Part shown: one piece after another, positions 1-11,023 of the stretch
How the letters are laid out: each line of letters opens with the position of its first letter
Numbering within the stretch: the stretch's first letter is position 1
Assembly: GCA_019828595.1 (NCBI GenBank)
Contig: JAHQRK010000007.1
Span: 2,418,001 to 2,482,000 of the forward strand
DNA: 64,000 bases
Reading direction: 5' to 3'
Source: Aphanomyces cochlioides
Lineage: Eukaryota > Oomycota > Saprolegniomycetes > Saprolegniales > Verrucalvaceae
Program-made: the position numbers and the translations under genes
Notes under the pieces: model-generated
Told to the model about the DNA's origin: nothing
Databases searched by the model: none
The model's input: only the letters and a program-made list of their open reading frames with translations

Positions 1-291
1 CGTTTGGTAGAGCTTTCCATTCAGTAGAGAAGGCCCATGACGCCAGGAGTGAAGCAGCGACGGCTCGCAACATGGTGGTCAATCCTGCCAATCTCTCCCA
101 AGCAAGATATAGGGCAATGCAATAATTTACATTTCCTCGTTAGCAATATTTACAATCACAATTATTTATTGTTTCCAATATATTGTAAACTTTTGAGAAA
201 TTCGGTAAAATTAAATCCAATGATAAATTGCAGATCGTCCGTTCGAGACGAACCGACGACCTCACTTTGTCTATGATACGCTCCATGTAGT

Positions 292-2652
292 TTACGCCGC
301 CAAGGGTTTTTTGGCCGCTTGCTTGTCCAAGATGTTGCCGACGAGACCTGGACGGACGAAGCCAGGCTTGGCGTTAATTTCTTGACCCAAAGCTTGGAAG
401 GCATCGACTTGAATGATGATTTCACGCGCGGCTTCCACTTCATCAATCAGAGCTTGTTCTTCAGGCGTAGCCAAACGCTTTTCCTTGCGGAGTTTCGACA
501 AAATCGCATCGGCTTTAATGGCCTTAGGGAGGGTCTTGTGGATGAGGGCAACTCGGTCGTCTGGCTTGTCAGAGATAAACATGTTGGTGGCAAACAAGTC
601 ACGCACACCGCTGTCAGTACTCACGAGTTCAGCGACAGCAGCGATTTGGGAATCGGTAGGCAACTTGTAATTGCGTCCGAGAGGGAAAGACAAAGAAGTC
701 ATGAGTGGACCGATGCCAGGCACAGGGAAGTTGGCGCCAATGCCGTAGATGGCTTCTTGCGCATCGTAACAGATCTTGGTCATTGAGTAGTCAAAGATTG
801 TGTCAATGCCTTGGACGTGTTGGTTTTGCTTGTAGAACCACATGCATGCATAGCCCAAGTAAATGTTCGAGAAAACGTCGGCAAAGCGGCCAGAAATCAT
901 TTCCTTTTGCTTCAATTTACCACCCAAAACCAATGCCAAGTCAGACGTGATGGCAAAGCTTGCCGCCAAACGGCTCATTTGCGATTCGTAATGGCTCAAC
1001 AAGTTTGACTTTGAGCGAGAGCGTCCGATAGCGCGACCAAACGAATTGAAAGCGTTCGTGACACCATGGGCAACCAGCGCGTTCACGTGCGTCTTGAACG
1101 AGGCCAAGTCATCACCATGTTGGAGCGATTGGATCAAAGGATACAAGTGCGGATGCGCGCGTGTCAAACCTTGGCCATAAATAATCAATGAACGGGTCAA
1201 AGTATTGGCGCCTTCGACGGTGATGGCAATTGGGAGACTAACGTACATGTTGGCCATGAAGTTGTTGGGGCCGCGACAAATACCAGCGCCACCCAAGACA
1301 TCCATGGCTTGAATGACAGCATCGCGACCACGTTCAGTAATTTGTTGCTTGCAAACACCGCTAATGACAGCAGGTTGTTCATGTTGATTGATCATGCCGT
1401 TCACCAAATTGGCTGCGGACATGACGGTAAAAGTTTGGCCACCAATCTTGGCCAAATGTTCTTGGACACCTTCCATTGTAGCCACAGGCACTTTGAATTG
1501 TTTGCGGATGCGAGCGTAAGCACCACCAGCGACGGCAGCTACTTTAGCAGCAGCAACACCTCCAGCCGGGAGCGAAATCGCACGACCTTCAGCCAAACAA
1601 TCCATGAGCATGTTCCAGCCGTAGCCGATACGAGTTTGGCCACCGATAACCTTTTCAACAGGGATAAAGACGTCAGTACCAGTAACTGGACCGTTCTACA
1701 AGCATAAGTATTAGTACATCACTCTGTACAAGAGGGAATACCATGAATGGGATCGAGAGCGTATCATGACGGCGACCCATTTCAAGGCCAGGGTGGTTGC
1801 GTTCCAATAAGGCGACTGTAATGCCTTCGTGGCCTACACCCTTGAGCAAGTTATCAGGATCCTTCACGTCAATAGCCAAGCCGACACACGTAGCCACAGG
1901 AGCCAAAGTAATGTCTACAGAGAATGATCAGTATTCGGAGCTCAATGAGAGACAGTACATCGCTTTGAAAATGTTGCGCGGATACCCAAGACACCGTTTT
2001 GCACGCACACAACACCAGTGTCTCGCATGTTGGCAGCATCCGATCCGGACGAAGGACCAGTCAACCCAAAGCAAGGCAAGTGTTCACCAGTGGCCAAGGC
2101 GGGCAAGAAGTAGTTCTTCTGTTCTTCCGTACCATAACGGAGCAAGAGTTCAGCAGGTCCGAGCGAGTTGGGGACACAGACGACAATACCAGCGGCTCCA
2201 CTGCGAGAGTTGATTTTCGTCACAATTTGCGAATGGCCATGGGCAGTGAATTGCTTACCACCATATTCCTTTGGGATAATCATCGAGAGAAAACCCTTTT
2301 CTTTGATGAACTTCCAGGCTTCGAGAGGAAGATCTTGGTTGCGGGACACTTCGTAGTCGTCAATCATTTCACACAATTGTTGCACTTCATTGTCCATAAA
2401 CGCTTGTTCTTCAGGCGTCAACTTGGCCGAGTACTTGTCCAATGTCGACAGTTGCGGCGAGCCAGAAAAGATATCGCGGTCAAATCCAATCGTGCCGCTT
2501 TCCAGTGCGGCCTTTTCAGTGTTGGACATGCGGGGCATCATTTTCTTGGCCATCTTGTACAATCCACCGTAGATTGTACGCGCTTGGACATGGTGGTGCG
2601 CAGGGAGACGAGCGAGAGATCGCGCGGCAACTTTGGACGACGAGGCCAACAT
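292..2652 (-). CDS. FadE-type acyl-CoA dehydrogenase, three exons
   Basis: Catalyses the first, FAD-dependent step of fatty-acid beta-oxidation, oxidising acyl-CoA to trans-2-enoyl-CoA. Exons read 2652-1959, 1914-1742 and 1695-292; introns of 44 and 46 bp have GT...AG ends, and joining restores frame to give 756 codons. The product follows bacterial FadE across the joins: KRYITLAPVAT at the first junction and PFMNGPVTGTDVFIP at the second. The central flavoprotein domain contains GLTGPSSGSD; the motif ITVEGANTLTR near residue 450 carries the glutamate that serves as catalytic base in this family. A FadE-type C-terminal extension follows. I chose the ATG at 2652 because the in-frame TTG upstream is not a normal eukaryotic start. 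The N-terminus is rich in Ser, Arg and Ala and could be a mitochondrial targeting peptide (inference). FadE is usually ~810 residues with an N-terminal membrane segment, which is shorter or absent here. The frame is intact. Confidence 0.93.
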
Positions 2653-4614
2653 TGCAAATTGGAAAATGATAAGGAAGCTGAAAAGAGCGCCACTCTGTTT
2701 AAAAATAAGTCCCAATCACTTGATGTTTGTATGAAGAGAAGTTAAGAATAAAAAATAACCGTCAAGGTTTCGTCAACGTTGAAGTTGCTCGGAGAAAATT
2801 AAATTGAGCAGAAAATGCAAATTAATGATTGTAAAGTCTCGGAAATTGCATCAAAATTTGGAAAATATCATTTTATCAATGTGAGTTTTGGGATGGGTGA
2901 CCTTCAACTTGCAACGACAAAGCTTTCCAAGCTCGAAAAGACCGTTGATCGACTGCAGACATGCATCGTGGCTATGGATTGTTGGAGCCGGAATTCGAAC
3001 CGCGTATGCGGGAGCTGGTGCAGCTCTGATGTACGAGAAATCAGGAAATTTGACTTAGACCGTCTTCACAAACCGGGCACGGTACCCACAGTCGACCCAG
3101 CTTTCGGCCTTAATTATACTGTTATCATTTCGGCGTTCAAAGTGCTACGTCCACCATAATGCTGGATATGGCGACCCTAATGCTCGACAAGTCCACAGCG
3201 TTCCAGCTTTCCTGATAACAATCAATAGTATACTTGGACAACCAGTCGACCAAGCTGAGACTACAGACACCATGTGGAGTCTATCATTCCACACTTATGA
3301 AGGCTAACAGCAGCATGGCTGACTGTCGTCGTTGTCTTGGAGGCTCAACATAGAAAGCTGGCATGCCTGACAACCCAGCACGGTATATTCTCAACGTATT
3401 TGTAAAATGATATATCGAAATTCATTACAAAAAGTATCAAAATTGACAGAAAATCACAATTTGATACAAATTTCGAGTCAAAATAGTTGACAAAATGGGT
3501 CAAATTGATGCCGACTATTCCGACTATTCATGTAGAGGTTGTAACGTTCATGGCCGCTCACGAGATGGCAGGACGTCGATCCCTTTCCTTCTCTGGTAGA
3601 TGTCCAGGGATTGTTGTGTAAACATTACACCGTAGCGCCTTGAAAGAGATTGTGCGCTGAAAGTACACTCGTCTCGGATTGTATATATACTCGCCTCATC
3701 CATTCAATCGTAATCTCTCGCCATCTTGATCTCGGCATTGGATTTCGTATATGCGTCGTTTTCGTCATCACGGTCTTCAACCAGTTACACGAGAATCCAA
3801 TCCATGGATGCGCTCATTTCAATCCTTGACATCGTGCGCACCGCAAGTTGTCCACAATGAAACACTCATGCCTACACCAAAAGTCGGACAACATCCTGCT
3901 GCACACCGCCGTGGCTGTCAGCGACATCGACGACAACCACGGTGGCAATAGAAATTTTCTGCCACAGCAGTAACTGCATGCTATTAACTCCAAGGCGTAC
4001 GAGCTGAAAGCAGCGCTCAAGACAAGCATGATGTGGTGAAAATGAGGTGATGACCAGCCCTCGTTCGTTCGCAAGGGTGTACTTGCATTACCCGACTCGA
4101 GTCGAAACGTTGTGGCTACACAGGACACAAACCCCTGCAATGCCCTTGAGCCGGCTCATTCTAGCTCCCTCTTGCAGTCCAAGTGAGATATTCAAATCAC
4201 TTCTTTCTGCTCGGCTACGGCAAATAATGCATGGATGTCAGATTGTCAGAGTTGGCTCCTTCCAAGGCTACAGCTATGGCCAAGCATTCCACGAGGGCCA
4301 CAACAAAGAAAACCCTCCGACTGGTCTCACTGAATCGCACGACGTCCTCGCATGAAGCAGCTGAGCTTGGAAGGCAAGCTGATGCTTGACAGATTGACAT
4401 TTAATGTCAATCTTGCCACCTCTCCTTGAGGCTTGGCTTCTCAACAAACCGCCATGATTGTAGTGACCTGCAGGGCAGTCACCCCACGAAGCTCTCGATG
4501 CAAAAACGAGCTTTTTGGTGTCGTCGTCGGCTAGGCTGTCGTGGCTAGCCAAGTTGAAACGTCCGACGTTGTCACTCGCGACGGTTCACCACAGCGAATC
4601 TTCTTGCTGGAACG
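2653..4614. other. Intergenic region, no convincing gene
   Basis: Only short overlapping frames on both strands, with no recognisable product. About 3400-3530 is AT-rich with repeated A/T runs. About 3000 on the minus strand there is a tRNA B-box-like GGTTCGAATTCC, but I found no matching A box. A TATATATA run lies at about 3681. Confidence 0.5.
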
Positions 4615-5884
4615 ATGGACGACCTCGGCGCCATCGTCTTGGACAATGGCTCTGGGTCGATCAAAGTGGGTTTTTCGGGTGAAGACACGCCACGGGGTAT
4701 TGTGAGCTCAATGTATGGCGTGAACCGGCAACCTGATGGCTCGAAGCGCGACTCGTATGTTGGTAAGGCATGCCACGCCGCTGCCTTGTCTCGAGATGCA
4801 CTGGATATTGTCGAGCCCAACCAGCGCGGCGCGATCGTCGATTGGGATGCCATGGAGAAAGTCTGGGACTACACTTTGGAGCACGAGATGCGCATGAACC
4901 CGGACACACTCAACATGCCTATTTTGTACACATCTTCGACGTCAACGTCGTCGGCGGCAATCAACAAGCAGCAGCTCCAGAGGACAGCACAGCTCATGTT
5001 TGAAACATACAAAGCGACGGCGTTCTACACGATGCAGCCGAGCGTGTTGTCGCTCTTTGCGTCGGGACGAACGCGTGGACTTGTCCTCGAATCGGGCCAT
5101 GGATCCAGCCACGCCGTGCCAATCTTTGAAGGGTAAGACGCCCAGTGAGATGGCTTGGATTACCACAACTTGCCTCGTAGCTATGCCTTGCCTCATGCTA
5201 CGCTGCACCTTGACGTCGGCGGGATGGACATTACCAAGCACTTGGAGCTCTTGCTGACCAAACACGGCCATGCGTTGAAGACATTTTCACAAAATTTATT
5301 CGCCGACATGAAGGAAAGCGTCTGCTCAACTCTATCGCTCCATGGAGACAAGCAACAGCAACAGCGGCACGTCGATGCTAAAGCATTTGAGCTCCCAGAC
5401 GGCACGGTCGTTTCGATTCATGGTGACTGCCGCACCAAGGCGACAGATGTCCTCTTTGATCCAAATCTCCTGCCTGACGACCACCCTGCGAAACAGGCCA
5501 AGAGTTTGCCTGATTTAGCCTGCCAAGCTGTCTCCATGTGCGATAAGGAGCTCCAGAAAGACCTGCGCGCTGCCGTCGTCTTGGCAGGTGGCACAACTAT
5601 GATCCCAGGTAGGTCACCTGTGAAGTGTCGGGCGGTTAACCCAGAGATTGCACGTAGGATTATCCCAACGACTGCATGAAGAATTGACCAAGCAATTGGA
5701 TGAGCCCCTGCGCATCGTGCCAGACTATACGACGCGCGAGCGAGGCTACAACACACATCGAAAAATCGCCGCGTGGATCGGTGGTAGCATGTTTGCGTCG
5801 CTGCCGACATTCCAAGACATGCAAATCACACGCCAAGAGTGGGAAGAAAACCAAGAGAGTATTCTCGAACGCAAATGTTTTTAA
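4615..5884 (+). CDS. Divergent actin-related protein, three exons
   Basis: Actin-superfamily protein of 390 residues. Exons are 4615-5132, 5181-5608 and 5658-5884; introns of 48 and 49 bp begin GTAAG and GTAGG and end in TAG, and joining keeps frame. The phosphate-1 loop [11 protein letters not shown] lies near residue 10. Phosphate-2 reads [20 protein letters not shown], compared with LDSGDGVTH...YEGYALP in conventional actin. The GGTTMIPG motif and the C-terminal [14 protein letters not shown] (actin WIGGSILASLSTFQ) are clear. In phosphate-2, the aspartate that helps position the nucleotide metal and activate water is Glu, and the second Asp is His, so ATP hydrolysis may be weak or lost (inference). 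A Ser/Thr-rich insertion [10 protein letters not shown] lies near residue 110. It is too divergent to be conventional actin; the ARP subclass is not assignable by eye. The start is the first ATG, just upstream of the phosphate-1 loop. Confidence 0.9.
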
Positions 5885-6731
5885 AGTTAACACGTGCATG
5901 GCCCTTGCATCATGTATTGCATCACGTGGAAGAGCACAAGGACCAGCATGACGACATTCAAATTGGCATCTACAATAAGATCATGTCGGATCATTATCGC
6001 GCGTGATTTTTGTACCTCCAAAGACTTCATGGGTTTGTTCGCGGTTGTTTGCCACGACGTTCTCACGAGACGCTCCGCGCTGTGGAGCTGACGACGCAGA
6101 CACGCTGCACGAGACATCGTTTGACCGGTTCTCCATCTTCGTGGCAGGTTCCTGAGTGGACTTGGTCGGATCTTTCAGCTATCCGGATACTCGATCAACG
6201 ACATCACAACGATAAATATTATGACATCATGCACATTTTTAATCAATATTAATACAAATTCAATGTTTAATTTAATTTTAGAGAAAAATAGATAGATAAT
6301 TCAAGTTGCTTACTTCAAATTCTGCATATTTATACTGTATTAAAGTATTGAAAGTTTTGATTTCGAAAGAGAGTCAGTCATCCGGATACCAGACGGGTTC
6401 TAAATTGAGGAGGTTAGGGTTTTACTCAGATTTGGGGTGTAGGGGTTAATATTCAATGGTTGGTTGGATTGACAGCGCTCGAGTTGGACTTTCCAGGCTT
6501 TTTGCGCGTGTGCTGAAGCTATGCTTTAGAAAAATGTGTCTCGTCAATACATGGTGAGTCGTCTTAGGCTACAGGAGAAGCCCAGGCTTGTCAATGAGAA
6601 GTGGAAAGATGTTGGGGAAAGTTCAAAAGAATTCTGTGAAAATTTGAGAAAAAGATGTCGATTTTGAGTGAAATTAGATGGAAAATGTTTGAATTTTTCG
6701 TCTTAGTCCCAAGACATGTCAAATCTGTGGT
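5885..6731. other. Intergenic, AT-rich
   Basis: No coding signal. About 6220-6380 is strongly AT-rich. Short CCGGATA motifs occur near 6180 and 6380 (ATCCGGATAC), resembling motifs also seen near 24.6, 29.6 and 46.0 kb. Confidence 0.5.
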
Positions 6732-8462
6732 TTAGTTCGACATGGTTGATATGCTTTTCAAGTAGCGGCACTGAGTCAGCCATTCGGTGGGGTAATCAGG
6801 GTCTGGGGTGTCATGAAACGAAGGACTGTTGCTGCTGACAAGTTTCATGCACTCTCCATGACCTTTCCATGCAGCTTGGATCAACAGTTCTCTTGACTCA
6901 AATCTGTCATTCTGCTCGATGAGAAAGCGGACGACATGCACTTGCGCATACCTTGCTGCCTCGACGATCGCTTGGTTTGGCCATTGGTTGTTGCAATATT
7001 TCACAATGTCCAAGTGTCCATTTTTGGCGGCGGCGGCGACCCACTTGATGTCAACATCGAGTCCGTGGTCAAAGAATAAATTCACAACATCCAAATGTCC
7101 ATTGGATGCAGCATGTTGTACAGCTTGCTTGATATGCTCAATTTGTTTCAGCTGAACGGACTGCTCAAGGGTTATCGAATGGTCGGACGCGTCCAAAAAG
7201 TATTTCACAACGTTCAAATGTCCATTGGCCGCAGCTTCAACCATACAGCCCGACATATTGTTGGAGCATTCAGGGCGATGCTCAACCAAAAACGACGTAC
7301 ATTGAGATGTCCACTCGCTGCAGCCTTCACGATCGCATTGCTGGAACATCCTTCACGACGATGCTCTTAGCGGACGACTTCGAGATGTGCATTGCCAGCA
7401 GCATCGTCCATAGCGTCCTTTGTACACACAGCTCGAATCGATTGAGGATCAAAGAATCGTGTCAATGAGCTTTTTATGCCAGTAGTCCATGACGTTGAAT
7501 GAGCGTGAAGGAAACGTACAACGCCCACATGGCCTTGACTGGCGGCGTCATCCATCGCTTTTGTCGTACAGCCTTCGTTGCGATTGTCAATGAGATACTT
7601 CACAACCTCCAAATGTCCGTTCGTTGCTGCGAGATCCACAGCATCAGTGCTGCATCCTTCCTGTCGATGCACGTGCAAAAAGCTTACGATCTCCAAGTGT
7701 CCGCTGGCTGCAACCCCATCCATGGCTTTCTTTGTAGCCCCCACGATGGACTTCTCGTGGAGATATTGGACAACGTCCATGTGGCCATTCGTTGCAGCTT
7801 CATCCATGGCGATTGTGCTTCCAAAGTCTTCAGTGTTGGTCAAGAAAAAGCTCACAATGTCTAAATGGCCATGGGCTGCGGCAATGTCGACTGGCGTTGC
7901 ATCCATATTTGATCGGTGACATCTCGTACAAGTACTCAACGCCTTCTAAGCTTCCATGGAAGGCCAAGCGTTCCATGGCATCCTTGTAGGCAAAAGTCTC
8001 GGGAGAAAGTTGCGCGCGTAGTCTCAACATTTCATCCAGTCGGGGACGCTTTGCCTGTTCGTTCCATGGCCAATTGGACAGCACAAACGCAAGCATTTCA
8101 CCAATACGTCCACTTAACTGCCGTTGGTCGTTCAATCTGCGGAGGAGGCTGTCATCACAAGTCAACATGGCTGTGTACTCAAGCGTGGGGGAGAACAGAT
8201 GCGCCTTGGGGAGCAAGTCGACTATTTTGTAGCAAGTACACCATGGCGTGAAAAAGTCGTCATAGAGCTCGCACCTGGTTTCGAGCTGCTTCTGTTTGTA
8301 TCTTCCAAGAGTCTAGTGAAGCACATACGATGGTACGCCATCAAGTAAACGATCCAAGAGGGGTTTGGTTGCTTCATAAAAACATTTGACGGCTCCATCG
8401 ACGCCACATTGGAAACTCCAAGTGGAGCGCATCAACACACCACGACGTGTTCCTTTGTCCAT
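6732..8462 (-). pseudogene. Ankyrin-repeat family copy A1, broken
   Basis: Reads from 8462 down to 6732. The N-terminal module starts MDKGTRRGVL but lacks the SRDVLQCIC stretch seen in sister copies. An in-frame TAG near 8314 replaces a Glu codon of copy A8. The frame then runs PKAHLFSPTLEYTAM... to about 7912, where one extra base shifts it into the first ankyrin block (AAAHGHLDIVSFF, AATNGHMDVVQYL, AASGHLEIVSFL, AATNGHLEVVKYL). After the hinge (SLTRFFDPQSIRAVCT) there is a stop at about 7370 and another frameshift near 7345, before the second ankyrin block ending at 6732. The four lesions are placed by comparison with copies A2, A4 and A8. The only role to infer is protein-protein binding by the ancestral ankyrin protein. 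Single-base lesions could in principle be assembly errors, but their number argues for real decay. Confidence 0.85.
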
Positions 8463-8821
8463 GAAAATCATGGTCTTGGAGGAGAATTCAGTGAGAGGTG
8501 GAATTGTGGACGACAATGAGCAGCCTAGCCCTTGGATTAGGTCTTCCCTTGAATCAAGATTGCTTTGATAAAGAGCACCTGGTTATGCTTTGCGCAATGT
8601 CGATCGTGGAGCAACGCTACCTCCTGCTGGTTTCTCGTATTTGCCGGTTTCATGGGTTTGACGACAAAAGCAGTCCACAAATTTGTGCGATGCGGCAGTT
8701 TGACATGACGAACGGGAGTACTCTTGCATCGAGACAGCTAAAAGATCACACAGCAGGCTGTTTTTGTCCTGACGTGTGTAGTCACGAGTCCTATCAAGCC
8801 TTGGTGTCGAAAATCTGTTTA

Positions 8822-11023
8822 ACCTAAAGCTTCAATTTATGACAAATGCTTCAATTTATGACGTATTGATTATAGCCAATCATGTATCGTGATTTCTTAC
8901 AGCGAATACCTCCATCTCCATATACCTGTCATATTCCATAAATAGATTTTCAAGGACATTTCTGGTTGCCATCCATTCCACCAATGCAGCCTCTTCCCAA
9001 ACCTCGCAGTCGCTACACTAGAGACGAGCTACTCCGAGCTGTCGAGCATGTGCTTGCAGGGACACCTGGTGTTGAAGTCGCAGACGCCTCAAAAATACCG
9101 TACGACACACTCATGCGTAAAGTCCGCGAAGCTCGCGATGGCACCTTAAAAGAACCTGCTCGACGAGGGCCCAAAACCTTTTGCCACCGAGCTGTGAGGC
9201 AGACCTTGTTGCATGGATATGCTCAATGCAGATGGATGGGCATCCAACAGACCGAGCTTGTATTTTGAAAGTGGCCAACAAAATAGCCCGCCGCTTGGAC
9301 TCTAGTGTGACATTGCAAGGCGGTTGGTATCACCGGTTCATGTCTCGCCATCCTCAACTTACCTCCCGTACCGCACAAGTGATATCTCGCACTCGAAATT
9401 GTGTGAGTGAGAGTGCTGTGTCTTTAATGCATGACACTTTAGCCAAAACAATTGAAGACCACGGTTTAACTGCAGACCGAGTCTTCAATATGGATGAAAC
9501 GTCGTTATCATCTCGACAAAAATCAAAAAAAGTTGTGGCCTTGAAAGGCTCTCGCAACGTTTGGACAAAGATTTTGGCGACCAACTTTCATCTCGCCGTC
9601 GTTGCATGGTAGTGCCGACGGCACTATGGTCCCCCCTCTCTTTTTATTTCCTGGAGAACGTATTGATCGTTCTTTGGGCGTTTGCAGTTCTATTCCTGGT
9701 GCTGCGATTTCAACATCTCCGAAAGGGTTTATGAACGAACCTTTATTCGAAAATTGGCTTAGATTCTTCTCAGAGTCTGTTGGCCAAGAGATCCTGCGTC
9801 CCATTCTCCTTGTCTTCGACGGCTTATCCTCGCACTACTCGGAAGATATTGTCTCTCTTTGCAATGATCTTGACATTATTTTGATGTGTCTCTCAGCCAA
9901 CGCCACTCACTTGTTCCAACCCTTGGATATTTATGTCTTCAGCTCCTTCAAAAATGCCATTCGACAAGGCGTTTATGAAGAAACAATCAATGATGGTAGC
10001 GTTTATGATCTTTGTATTAGTCTAGTTGGTCATCTAACTTATCATGTAGAGAGTGGCAATATGTACAGCATATCTAAAGAAGTTGCTCTGAAAATAGCAT
10101 CAAGTGCCTGGATTGAGAAAGTACAGTCGTCAAATATGATTTCTGGCTTTAAGACGGCTGGTATATGGCCTCCAAGCTATGATCGAATGATGGAAAGGTT
10201 CAAGCTATTCCAAGATGGTGGTGTACCATCATCCTACTTGGAAGCCGAATGGATGAAGAGACGCGATGAGATTCGTCATGACATCCTATGCCTACCACCT
10301 TCAACGAAAAAACGTGGTCCCGCAACATCCAAAACAATTGACGTCGCAGGGCGCGTGCTGACCATGTCTTTGCTCCAAGAAATTGATGCGACGAAAGAAC
10401 AGCGAAGACTTGCTCGTGAGCAAGCCACCAAGATGCGCCAAACACGCGAAAAAAAGAGGAAGAGAAAGTCGCTGGTCCAACCACCGCTCTCGACGCCACC
10501 AGAAAACAACACCACGACGGAAACTGAAGCGAACGTGCGTGTCTTCGTCATCTAAATAACGTTTGAGTTCATGAATTCAGTCGTCGTTAGATTTCTTACC
10601 TGGCTTGAGATCTCTGCTTGAGATCTCGAGGCATGGACTTGTCGCGACTTGCTTGCAAATTGGATAGTGGCAAGATCTGGAAATATTTTGATACAATATA
10701 TTCTTATATTTTATATCTTTCTGTATCTTATATTAATTCATTTGACAATTAATATTTCCATTGTAAAAAATATAAGCACCTTTTCATAGTTAAAGAAAGT
10801 GTAATCCCTTTGTCTTAAACTGAAACCTTGATCGTCCGATACATCCACCTTTCTGTGTAAAGCAATATACAATGAAAACGAATAATTCTTTCAATAATTT
10901 ATAGAGCCGTTTCCTGTCGTTACAACGACGTTTTCAGAATCCAAAACAGACAGGTCTGCGATGAGGTATGGGAAATCTTCGGTGGCGCATCGGCCAGATT
11001 TGTCATAAATTGAAGCTTTAGGT
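8822..11023 (+). mobile_element. pogo-like DNA transposon with TA target duplication
   Basis: The 26-bp terminal inverted repeats are perfect. They begin ACCTAAAGCTTCAATTTATG at 8822, and the reverse complement ends at 11023. TA dinucleotides at 8820-8821 and 11024-11025 flank the element, as expected for the Tc1/mariner/pogo superfamily. Length is 2202 bp. It carries one transposase gene, now frameshifted. The second half of the left TIR (TTCAATTTATGAC) is repeated just inside it near 8850. It inserted at the 3' end of ankyrin copy A2, whose present stop codon lies in the right TIR. Confidence 0.93.
8984..10555 (+). pseudogene. pogo/CENP-B-like transposase, frameshifted
   Basis: Cut-and-paste transposase of the CENP-B/pogo type. 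Parts in order: a psq-like helix-turn-helix (RYTRDELLRAVEHVLAG), a CENP-B-type DNA-binding region, then the DDE domain with FNMDETSL, LLVFDGLSSHYS and ANATHLFQPLDIYVFSSFK carrying the three acidic positions. A basic C-terminal tail has runs such as REKKRKRKS. The frame breaks twice: near 9180 (apparently a lost T in a T run, so GPKTF and LPPSCEADLVAW lie in different frames) and near 9600 (before SADGTMVPPLFLFPGERI). After the second break, 9602-10555 is uninterrupted. The protein is therefore probably not made intact from this copy, though the perfect TIRs suggest recent activity supplied by itself or another copy (inference). The start is the first ATG, 8984. Confidence 0.9.

Noticed and set aside
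2980..3070. tRNA-like B box GGTTCGAATTCC on the minus strand
   Set aside because: No A box at the right distance, and the T stem does not pair; mentioned only as possible SINE decay.
2815..3159. 114-codon plus-strand frame
   Set aside because: No domain, biased toward chance composition, and no relative in the window.
3531..3800. Possible solo LTR (TGTAGAGG start, TATATATA box near 3681)
   Set aside because: No matching second LTR, no target duplication and no primer-binding site seen; the boundaries are guesswork.
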